Positions 17,241-24,291 of a stretch of 47,224 bases of DNA are shown piece by piece; the first letter of the stretch is position 1; each line of letters starts with the position of its first letter. Origin of the DNA: Paraburkholderia rhizosphaerae (GTDB taxonomy: Bacteria > Pseudomonadota > Gammaproteobacteria > Burkholderiales > Burkholderiaceae). The notes under the pieces were generated by a model, which saw only the letters and a program-made list of their open reading frames with translations, ran no database searches and had not been told where the DNA came from. The position numbers and the translations under genes are program-made. The DNA lies in the NCBI RefSeq assembly GCF_004366595.1, contig NZ_SORE01000039.1, positions 1-47,224 of the forward strand. The letters run 5' to 3'.

Positions 17241-18374
17241 TCACGCGTCGACGGTCGCGAAACCGGGCAACGACGCAAAGCGCGCGAGATGATGATCGAC
17301 GTCACCCAGTGTCGTTTCGATGATTGAAAGACGCTTGAACAGATGGGCCGCCGCCACTTCGTTCGTCATTCCCATGCCACCGTGCAGCTGGATGGCCTGC
17401 TGGCCGACGAAGCGAGCCGCCTGGCCGATGCGCGCCTTCGCCGCGGACACCGCACGGCGTCGTTCATCCGCAGCATCGGCGCTTGCGTAACGAACCGCCG
17501 CCAGATACGTCAGCGAGCGCGCCTGCTCGGTGTGAATCATCATGTCGACCATCCGATGCTGCAGTGCCTGAAAACGCGCGATCGGCGCGCCGAACTGCTC
17601 GCGCGTTTTCGTGTATTCGAGCGTCGCGTGATTGAGCGCGTCGAGTGCGCCGAGCGCCTGCGCGCACAGCAATACGGTTGCGTAGTCCGCGATATGCTCG
17701 AGGGTCGCCGCGCCCGCATGCCGGCCGCTCAATCGACGCGCGGGCGTTTGCGTGAACTTCAATGTCGCCGCGCGCTGGCCATCGATGGTTCGGTAGTCGG
17801 TGATGTTCGCGCCCGCCGCGTCGCGAGCCACGACAAATAGCGCGATTTCGCCATTCACACGCGCAGGCACGATCCAATGGTCTGCCTGCGCGCCGTGCTG
17901 CACGACCGATTTCGTACCATCGAGCCGATAGAGATCGCCCTGACTCTTGACGGCGATCGTGTCGACTGCGAAGAGGTCGTAGCGCGCACCGGGCTCATGA
18001 AACGCAACCGCGAGTTTGAGTTCGCCTTGGGCGACGCGTTCGAGCAAGGCAGCGTCGTCACTCTGCCCACTTCCGGCGAGCCTCAGCGCCTCGACACCGA
18101 CCACGGTCGCCCAATACGGCTCGACGACCAGCGCGCGTCCGCATTGCTGCATCACGACCAGCATGTCGATCGCACTGCCGCCAAATCCGCCGTGCGCTTC
18201 GGGCACCGGCAACGCGGTCAAGCCAAGCTCGGCAAACGCGGACCACTGCGCGTCCGACACGCCCGCATCCGAGCGAATGATCGCGCCGCGCGCGTCGAAC
18301 CCGTATTGCTTGTCCAGATAGCGGCGCAGCGCATCGGCGAGTTGCTGCTGTTCATCGTTAAACGTGAAGTCCAT
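17241..18374 (-). CDS. Acyl-CoA dehydrogenase, probably the non-catalytic or partner subunit
   Basis: A 377-residue ACAD-fold protein (MDFTFNDEQQQLADALRR start). The C-terminal region has QAIQLHGGMGMTNE (~330-345), but no EIQ-type motif with the catalytic Glu follows; the sequence ends SIIETTLGDVDHH. The mid-domain TEP..SD segment is also degenerate (AVAFHEPGARYD). It lies ten bases after the neighbouring dehydrogenase gene, which has a full catalytic motif, so a heteromeric alpha2beta2 enzyme is plausible. GAGGAG precedes the ATG. Confidence 0.82.
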   Translation of the reverse strand: MDFTFNDEQQQLADALRRYLDKQYGFDARGAIIRSDAGVSDAQWSAFAELGLTALPVPEAHGGFGGSAIDMLVVMQQCGRALVVEPYWATVVGVEALRLAGSGQSDDAALLERVAQGELKLAVAFHEPGARYDLFAVDTIAVKSQGDLYRLDGTKSVVQHGAQADHWIVPARVNGEIALFVVARDAAGANITDYRTIDGQRAATLKFTQTPARRLSGRHAGAATLEHIADYATVLLCAQALGALDALNHATLEYTKTREQFGAPIARFQALQHRMVDMMIHTEQARSLTYLAAVRYASADAADERRRAVSAAKARIGQAARFVGQQAIQLHGGMGMTNEVAAAHLFKRLSIIETTLGDVDHHLARFASLPGFATVDA

Positions 18375-18384
18375 GCGTCGCTCC

Positions 18385-19581
18385 TCAGAGTCCGAGCATC
18401 ATCTGCGCGATGATGTTCTTCTGGATTTCGTTCGAGCCGCCGTAAATCGACGTCTTGCGATAGTTGAAGTAATACGCGGCGAGCGGCGCCGCGTCATCGT
18501 CGCCCGCGACGCTATGCGCGCGCGCGCTTTCGAGGAATGACACGTCGAACGGTGCGGCGAGCGGACCGATCGCTTCGAACATCAATTCGGTCAGCCCCTG
18601 CTGGATTTCCGTGCCTTTGATTTTCAGCAACGACGCCTCCGGACCCGGCCCGCGCCCTTGCGCTTCATTCGCGACGACACGCAGCACGGTCACTTCGAGC
18701 GCGATCAGATCGATCTCGAGGCTCGCGACCTTCGCGGCAAATAACGGGTCATCCAGCAGCGGCTTGCCGTTCTTTTTCTGCGCGAGCGCGAGCCGCTTCA
18801 GAAACACCATCTCGCGCTTCGAATTCGCGACGCGCGCAATGCCGGTCCGCTCATGGCCAAGCAGATATTTCGCGTAGGTCCACCCGCGATTTTCTTCGCC
18901 GACGAGATTGTCGAGCGGTACTTTCACGTCGTCGAAAAACACTTCGTTGACTTCGTGGTCTTCGTCGAGCGTGATGATCGGCCGCACCGTGATGCCGGGC
19001 GTCTTCATGTCGATCAGCAGAAATGAAATGCCTTCCTGCTTCTTCGCGTCGCCGTCGGTGCGCACGAGGCAGAACATCATGTCCGCGTACTGACCGAGCG
19101 TGGTCCAGGTTTTCTGGCCGTTCACGACATAGTGGTCACCATCGCGCTCGGCGCGCGTGCGCAGCGATGCGAGGTCCGAGCCCGCGCCCGGTTCGGAGTA
19201 GCCCTGACACCACCAGTCGGTGCCATCGAGAATACGCGGCAGATAGCGGCGCTTCTGCGCGTCGCTGCCGTACTTCATCAGCACCGGCGCGACCATCGAC
19301 ACGCCGAACGGCAGCACGATCGGTGCACCGGCGCGCGCGCATTCGTCGTCCCAGATATGACGCTGCGTCGCGTTCCAACCCGGGCCGCCATACTCCGGCG
19401 GCCACGCAGCCGCGGACCAGCCGCGCTGGCCAAGCAGCCGGTGCCAGCTCGCGTAGTCGTCGCGGTTCAGACGTTTGTGATGGAGGACCTTGTCGCGCAG
19501 CGCGTGCGGAAGGTTCGATTCGAGCCACGCGCGAATGTCGGCGCGAAAGGCGTCTTCGGCGGGCGTGGTGTTCAGATCCAT
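18385..19581 (-). CDS. Acyl-CoA dehydrogenase, catalytic-type
   Basis: A 398-residue FAD enzyme that introduces an alpha,beta double bond in acyl-CoA and passes electrons to ETF. GYSEPGAGSDLASL (127-140) and NGQKTWT (~154-160) form the flavin/substrate region, and IYGGSNEIQKNIIAQ near the C-terminus carries the expected Glu/Gln pattern. The family resembles the larger FadE-type ACADs found in steroid and branched-chain acid clusters. GGGAGAG precedes the ATG. The partner dehydrogenase gene follows after 10 bases, and a DUF1178 gene precedes it. Confidence 0.87.
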   Translation of the reverse strand: MDLNTTPAEDAFRADIRAWLESNLPHALRDKVLHHKRLNRDDYASWHRLLGQRGWSAAAWPPEYGGPGWNATQRHIWDDECARAGAPIVLPFGVSMVAPVLMKYGSDAQKRRYLPRILDGTDWWCQGYSEPGAGSDLASLRTRAERDGDHYVVNGQKTWTTLGQYADMMFCLVRTDGDAKKQEGISFLLIDMKTPGITVRPIITLDEDHEVNEVFFDDVKVPLDNLVGEENRGWTYAKYLLGHERTGIARVANSKREMVFLKRLALAQKKNGKPLLDDPLFAAKVASLEIDLIALEVTVLRVVANEAQGRGPGPEASLLKIKGTEIQQGLTELMFEAIGPLAAPFDVSFLESARAHSVAGDDDAAPLAAYYFNYRKTSIYGGSNEIQKNIIAQMMLGL

Positions 19582-19638
19582 GTGCGGACTCTCCCTGCCG
19601 CGGCCGTTTCACTGTCAGCCGCCGGGACACCGCACACG

Positions 19639-20079
19639 TTATTGCAGCGGCTCTTTCAGCGCGGCAGGAATCGGCAGCGGCATCACGTCGATGCCTTCTT
19701 CGACCAGGGCTTTCGCATCTTCGGGTGTGGTCACACCGCGAATATTGCGTGCGGGCGCTTCGTTGTAGTGAATGCGCCGCGCTTCCTCGGCGAAGCGGTC
19801 GCCCACGTTCTCAGTCTTTTCCAGCACCTCGCGCAGCGCGTGCATCGCGCGCGCCTGCCATTCACGCGCCTGCGATGCGCCGGCGTCCGAAGACGACTGC
19901 GCGTCGTTCGCGCCGGACAGATTCAGCCGCGGCGCGGAGGGCAAACGGCTCACTTCCTTCGCACCGCAAATCGGGCATTCGACAAGCTGCCTCTTTGCCT
20001 GCGATTCGAAATCGTCGGCAGAAGCAAACCAGCCTTCGAACCGATGGCCGTGAGGACACTGTAAATCGAGGACCTTCAT
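19639..20079 (-). CDS. DUF1178 family protein
   Basis: A 146-residue small protein of unknown function. The N-terminal zinc-ribbon-like region has C8, H10 and H12 in LQCPHGH and C35/C38 in ECPICG, suggesting one metal. The middle is Ala/Ser-rich, and the C-terminal part (~90-146) contains RRIHYNEAPARNIRG. It is likely the first gene of the leftward acyl-CoA operon; the gap to the next gene is 57 bases. A promoter overlapped by a palindrome lies just upstream (20102-20143). Confidence 0.85.
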   Translation of the reverse strand: MKVLDLQCPHGHRFEGWFASADDFESQAKRQLVECPICGAKEVSRLPSAPRLNLSGANDAQSSSDAGASQAREWQARAMHALREVLEKTENVGDRFAEEARRIHYNEAPARNIRGVTTPEDAKALVEEGIDVMPLPIPAALKEPLQ

Positions 20080-20101
20080 CTGGGATCAGGGCTTGCGTAC
20101 G

Positions 20102-20129
20102 AGTTTAGCGCAAAAAAATGGTTTATGAA
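20102..20129 (-). promoter_or_regulatory. Predicted sigma70 promoter of the DUF1178/acyl-CoA operon
   Basis: On the minus strand, TTCATA (20124-20129) and TAAACT (20102-20107) are separated by 16 bases, with a T-rich spacer. The predicted start is near 20095, leaving a leader of about 16 bases. The -35 hexamer lies inside the palindrome 20122-20143. Confidence 0.5.
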
Positions 20130-20143
20130 CGATCGTTCGTAAA
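20122..20143. promoter_or_regulatory. 22-bp palindromic operator candidate (TetR-type)
   Basis: The core GAACGATCGTTC (20127-20138) is a perfect palindrome. Extending outwards, 20122-20143 is symmetrical except for one pair (20126/20139). It overlaps the -35 element of the promoter that reads into the DUF1178/acyl-CoA dehydrogenase operon. Such palindromes are typical TetR-family operators, and acyl-CoA catabolic operons are often controlled by TetR proteins sensing acyl-CoAs. No regulator gene lies in the window. Confidence 0.6.
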
Positions 20144-20260
20144 AGGGCATTTCACCGGTATCGGTCCGGCCGCGAGGCACAATGATGACTGGATACGTTG
20201 AGCCTGGCGAAGCGCCGCGCGAACCAACACCCGTTGATTTATATGGGGATCTTATCGCGT

Positions 20261-20308
20261 AGCGCAATGGTACTCCCGACCCGACACCGGGGTTGCGCTT
20301 TTCTTTTT
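20261..20308 (+). terminator. Terminator-like hairpin with no obvious upstream gene
   Basis: AGCGCAA (20261-20267) pairs with TTGCGCT (20293-20299), and the 3' arm runs into TTTTCTTTTT on the plus strand. The loop is long (25 bases) with possible inner pairing. Both flanking genes are on the minus strand, so on the plus strand it could only end an unannotated small or antisense RNA. Confidence 0.35.
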
Positions 20309-20339
20309 GTGGTTTTCGACGCGCTGTGGCGCCGTGCGA

Positions 20340-20942
20340 TCAACCTTCGACCGGTGCCGGAACCGGCCATGCGCCCGACAGGAATTTCTCCAGCCAGAAC
20401 GTGCCAATGATCGTCTTCACGTCGCTGAGTTCGCCGGTGCGCACCCATTCGGACACTTCGGGCACCGTCGCGATGAACGTTTCGATAAATTCGCCTTCGT
20501 CGAGATTCTGCTTGCCGGCGGTCAGCCCCCGCGCAAGGTAGATGTCGATGAATTCGGTCGAATACGAAATGATCGGATGGATACGCGTCAGGTAGATATA
20601 TTCGCGCGCCGTGTAACCAGTTTCCTCTTCGAGCTCGCGCTTTGCGCAGGTCAGTTCATCTTCGTTCGGATCGAGCTTGCCGGCCGGATATTCGATCATC
20701 ACCTTGCCCGTCGCGTAGCGATACTGGCGTTCCATCAGCACGCGGCCGTCATCGAACAACGGAATCACCATCACTGCGCCGGAATGGACGACGTATTCGC
20801 GCGTCGCTTCCTTGCCGTCCGGCAAGCGCACGGTGTCGCAGTTGACCGTCATGAACGGCCCCTGGTACACCCGCTTGCTGGACAAACGGGTCTCGGTCAA
20901 TGCTGCGTGATGATGTTCCGGATGTTCGGTAGATTCAGCCAT
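20340..20942 (-). CDS. Nudix hydrolase, ADP-ribose pyrophosphatase-like
   Basis: A 200-residue Nudix enzyme. The box fits GX5EX7REUXEEXGU exactly at residues 88-110 (G88, E94, R102-E103, E106-E107, G109), giving the Mg-binding helix. The flanking pattern (EYPAGKLDP upstream) resembles ADP-ribose/ADP-sugar pyrophosphatases of the NudF type. The N-terminus is His/Glu-rich. AGAGG precedes the ATG. It lies 42 bases after DUF2818 and is probably the last gene of the nuo operon, where it could remove ADP-ribose or NAD-derived products. Confidence 0.87.
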   Translation of the reverse strand: MAESTEHPEHHHAALTETRLSSKRVYQGPFMTVNCDTVRLPDGKEATREYVVHSGAVMVIPLFDDGRVLMERQYRYATGKVMIEYPAGKLDPNEDELTCAKRELEEETGYTAREYIYLTRIHPIISYSTEFIDIYLARGLTAGKQNLDEGEFIETFIATVPEVSEWVRTGELSDVKTIIGTFWLEKFLSGAWPVPAPVEG

Positions 20943-20984
20943 ATGCGACCTCTGGACGGCCAGTTGGCGCCGCGGCCGAAACCG

Positions 20985-21281
20985 TCAGCGCCGCTTGACG
21001 AGATATTGAAACGTGAAGCCAGGAAACGAGAATACGACGAACAGGCTGAAAGTAATTGCGTAAAATTGCCAGCCCTGCTCGAAACGGTTCCCGGCGCGCG
21101 CTTCGAGCATGAAGCCGAACGCGCCGACCACAAAATAAAGGACGATCATTTCGCCAATCCGGATCCACGCACTTTTCTTCGCGGCCCTTAACGGCACGAC
21201 GGCGAACAAACGCTGATTCACGAACGGCAGGTTGGCGCCCACCAGCGCCAACAGCACGATAAACCACCCTGCAGCAGACAT
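20985..21281 (-). CDS. DUF2818 family membrane protein
   Basis: A 98-residue protein with three hydrophobic segments (~4-22, ~43-60, ~74-92). It belongs to a betaproteobacterial family that regularly follows nuoN; its function is unknown. The ATG is three bases after the nuoN stop, so translational coupling is likely. Position and membrane nature suggest an accessory or assembly role for Complex I, which is an inference. Confidence 0.85.
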   Translation of the reverse strand: MSAAGWFIVLLALVGANLPFVNQRLFAVVPLRAAKKSAWIRIGEMIVLYFVVGAFGFMLEARAGNRFEQGWQFYAITFSLFVVFSFPGFTFQYLVKRR

Positions 21282-21284
21282 TGA

Positions 21285-22757
21285 TCAGAGCGGCAACGTA
21301 TGAGAGATGGCCTGCAGGCAGACCGACATCAGCGGGCCCGGCACGATGCCGAGCACCACCACCGCGATACCGTTCAGCGCGAGCAGCATGCGCTTGCTTG
21401 AATCGGCGGCGATGACCGACGTGTCTTGCGGCTCGTCGAAGTACATCAGCTTGACGATGCGCAGGTAGTAGAACGCGCCGAACAGCGACGTGATCACCGC
21501 CAGCACCGCGAGCCACGTCAGGCCGGCGTTCATCGTCGCTTCGAGCACCGCGAGCTTCGAGTAGAAGCCGACCGTCGGCGGAATGCCTGCGAGCGAGAAC
21601 ATCATCACCATCATCACGAATGCGAACACCGGGCTGCGCTGGTTCAAGCCCTTGAAGTCGTCGAGCGTTTCGGCTTCGAAATCGCGGCGGCCGAGCAGCA
21701 TTACAACGCCGAACGAACCGAGCGTCGTCACGAGGTAGACGATGCTGTAGAACATCGCCGAACCGTACGCGTTCGCGGCGGCCGCGGTCTTGCCGTCGAC
21801 CACGCCGGCCAGCAGGCCGAGCAGCACGAAGCCCATGTTCGAGATCGCCGAGTACGCGAGCATCCGCTTCACATTGCGCTGGACGATACCGGTGATGTTG
21901 CCGACAATCAGCGACAGCGCGGCCAGAATGATCAGCATCTCCTGCCAGTCGACGGCAAGCGGCAGCAGCCCCATCACGAGGAAGCGCAGCCCCCACGCGA
22001 ATGCGGCTACCTTCGGGCCGCCGCCGACGATCAGCGTCATTGCCGTCGGCGCGCCCTGGTAGACGTCGGGCACCCACATATGGAACGGCACCGCACCCAT
22101 CTTGAACGCGACACCGGCGACGATAAAGATCACGCCGAACAGCAGCACCACGTCGTTGATACGGCCCGACGCGACCGCCTTCAGCACTTCACCCAGTTCG
22201 AGCGAACCGGTCGCACCGTAGATCATCGAGATGCCGTACAGCAGGAAACCGGACGCGAGCGCACCGAGCACGTAGTACTTCATCGCCGCTTCGTTCGACT
22301 GCGCTGCATCGCGACGCAGCGCGATCACCGCATACAGCGACAGCGACATCAGCTCGAGACCGAGATACAGCGTCAGGAAGTTATTGCCGGAAATCATGAT
22401 CAGCTGACCGAGCAGCGAGAACATCGCGAGCAGGTAGTAGTCGCCGCGGTACAGATCGCGATCTTCCAGATACTTGCGCGAGTAGATCAGCGCGACCGTC
22501 AGGCCCAGCGACACCACCGCTTTCATCACGCTTGCGAACGGGTCGACTATGTACATCCGCGTGAAGAAGTAGTGCGGCGTCGGGTCGAGTGCCAGCACGC
22601 CGAACCAGATACCGGCAATCAGCGTCGAGAACACCGAGATCAGGTACGTGGTGCGGCGGCCCGCCTGGCCGACAAACGTATCGTTGAGCCAGGCGACGAC
22701 GACCGCAGCCATCAACAGCGCGTCAGGTAGCAGAGCACTCATAGGGGCGTTTTGCAT
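21285..22757 (-). CDS. nuoN: NADH-quinone oxidoreductase subunit N
   Basis: A 490-residue antiporter-like proton-translocating subunit of Complex I with about 14 membrane helices. The family segment VIFIVAGVAFKMGAVPFHMWVPDVYQGAPT (~230-260) carries the conserved lysine and helix break, and NVKRMLAYSAISNMG follows. The ATG at 22757 (MQNAPMSALLPD) matches the usual N-terminus, with GGAGG upstream; Met at 22742 is an alternative. The stop is three bases before DUF2818. Confidence 0.96.
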   Translation of the reverse strand: MQNAPMSALLPDALLMAAVVVAWLNDTFVGQAGRRTTYLISVFSTLIAGIWFGVLALDPTPHYFFTRMYIVDPFASVMKAVVSLGLTVALIYSRKYLEDRDLYRGDYYLLAMFSLLGQLIMISGNNFLTLYLGLELMSLSLYAVIALRRDAAQSNEAAMKYYVLGALASGFLLYGISMIYGATGSLELGEVLKAVASGRINDVVLLFGVIFIVAGVAFKMGAVPFHMWVPDVYQGAPTAMTLIVGGGPKVAAFAWGLRFLVMGLLPLAVDWQEMLIILAALSLIVGNITGIVQRNVKRMLAYSAISNMGFVLLGLLAGVVDGKTAAAANAYGSAMFYSIVYLVTTLGSFGVVMLLGRRDFEAETLDDFKGLNQRSPVFAFVMMVMMFSLAGIPPTVGFYSKLAVLEATMNAGLTWLAVLAVITSLFGAFYYLRIVKLMYFDEPQDTSVIAADSSKRMLLALNGIAVVVLGIVPGPLMSVCLQAISHTLPL

Positions 22758-22782
22758 GATTTTCTGATTCCTCCGCTCTGCT

Positions 22783-24273
22783 CTACTGAGACAGCGGCAG
22801 CTTCGACTGCGATACGTGGGTAAGGAGGTTTTCCACGGACGCATGCATCACTGAAGAGAAAGGCTTCGGATACAAGCCCATGAACAGCGTCAACGCGGCG
22901 AGCACGATCAGCATGAAGAACTCGCGGCCGTTCACGTCGATCAGCTTCCTCACGTGGTCGTTGCCGACCGCGCCGAAGTACACGCGCTTGTACATCCACA
23001 GCGTGTACCCGGCGCCGAGAATCAGCGTGAACGCGGCGCCGAACGCAATCCAGAAGTTGTACTGGACCGCGGCCAGGATCACCATGAACTCGCCGACGAA
23101 ACCGGAGGTACCCGGCAGTCCGCAGTTCGCCATCGAGAACAGCATCACCAGCGCGGCGAACTTCGGCATCGTGTTGACCACGCCACCGTAGTCCGCGATC
23201 TGACGCGTATGCATCCGGTCGTACAGCACGCCGATGCAAAGGAACATCGCGCCCGACACGAAGCCGTGCGAGATCATCTGCACGATCGCGCCTTCGACGC
23301 CCAGCTGATTGAAGATGAAAAAGCCGAGCGTAACGAAGCCCATGTGCGCGATCGACGAGTACGCGACCAGCTTCTTCATGTCGGCCTGCACCATCGCGAC
23401 GAGGCCGATGTAAATCACCGCGATCAGCGACAGCGTGATCACGACCGGCGCGAGGAAGTGGCTTGCGTCGGGTGCGATCGGCAGCGAGAAGCGCAGGAAG
23501 CCGTACGCGCCGAGCTTCAGCATGATCGCCGCCAGCACCACCGAGCCGCCGGTCGGCGCTTCGACGTGCGCGTCAGGCAACCACGTATGCACCGGCCACA
23601 TCGGCACCTTCACCGCGAACGCAAGGAAGAACGCGATAAACAGGAGCACCTGCGGTTCCATCGGCAACTGCACCGCGTGCCACGCCGCGAGATCGAACGT
23701 GCCGGTCTTCGTGTACAGATAGATCAGGCCGACCAGCATCAGCAGCGAGCCCATCAGCGTATACAGGAAGAACTTGAACGCCGCATACACGCGGTTCGCG
23801 CCGCCCCAGACACCGATGATGATGTACATCGGGATCAGCGTTGCTTCGAAGAACACGTAGAACAGCAGACCATCGGCGGACGAGAACACGCCGACCATGA
23901 TGCCCGACAGAATCAGGAACGCGGCCAGATATTGCCCGACGTTCTTCGTGATCACTTCCCACGCAGCGACCACGACGATGATCGTGATCAGCGCGGTGAG
24001 GATCACGAACCACATCGAAATGCCGTCAACACCGAGGTGATACGTGATGTTGAACCGGTCGATCCAGTGCGCCTGCTCGACGAACTGCAGCTTGGCCGTG
24101 TCCGGATCGAAATCGGTGATCAGCGGGATCGTCACGATAAAGCTCAGGATCGAGCCGATCAGCGCAATCCAGCGCGCCGGCGCCGGATTGCGGTCGTTAC
24201 CGACCGCGAGCACGACCAGGCCGAAAATGATCGGCATCCAGATCGCGATGCTGAGAATCGGATAGTTATACAT
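22783..24273 (-). CDS. nuoM: NADH-quinone oxidoreductase subunit M
   Basis: A 496-residue antiporter-like membrane subunit of Complex I. It shows the proton-channel blocks KVPMWPVHTWLPDAHVEAPTGGSV (~222-246), with the lysine and Pro-broken helix, and DMKKLVAYSSIAHMGF (~290-306). Helix TM5 has the conserved Glu in VFFEATLIPMYI. Length is normal for the family. It lies between nuoL and nuoN with short gaps of 18 and 25 bases. Confidence 0.97.
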   Translation of the reverse strand: MYNYPILSIAIWMPIIFGLVVLAVGNDRNPAPARWIALIGSILSFIVTIPLITDFDPDTAKLQFVEQAHWIDRFNITYHLGVDGISMWFVILTALITIIVVVAAWEVITKNVGQYLAAFLILSGIMVGVFSSADGLLFYVFFEATLIPMYIIIGVWGGANRVYAAFKFFLYTLMGSLLMLVGLIYLYTKTGTFDLAAWHAVQLPMEPQVLLFIAFFLAFAVKVPMWPVHTWLPDAHVEAPTGGSVVLAAIMLKLGAYGFLRFSLPIAPDASHFLAPVVITLSLIAVIYIGLVAMVQADMKKLVAYSSIAHMGFVTLGFFIFNQLGVEGAIVQMISHGFVSGAMFLCIGVLYDRMHTRQIADYGGVVNTMPKFAALVMLFSMANCGLPGTSGFVGEFMVILAAVQYNFWIAFGAAFTLILGAGYTLWMYKRVYFGAVGNDHVRKLIDVNGREFFMLIVLAALTLFMGLYPKPFSSVMHASVENLLTHVSQSKLPLSQ

Positions 24274-24291
24274 GGTGTCTCCTCGCGTTAT

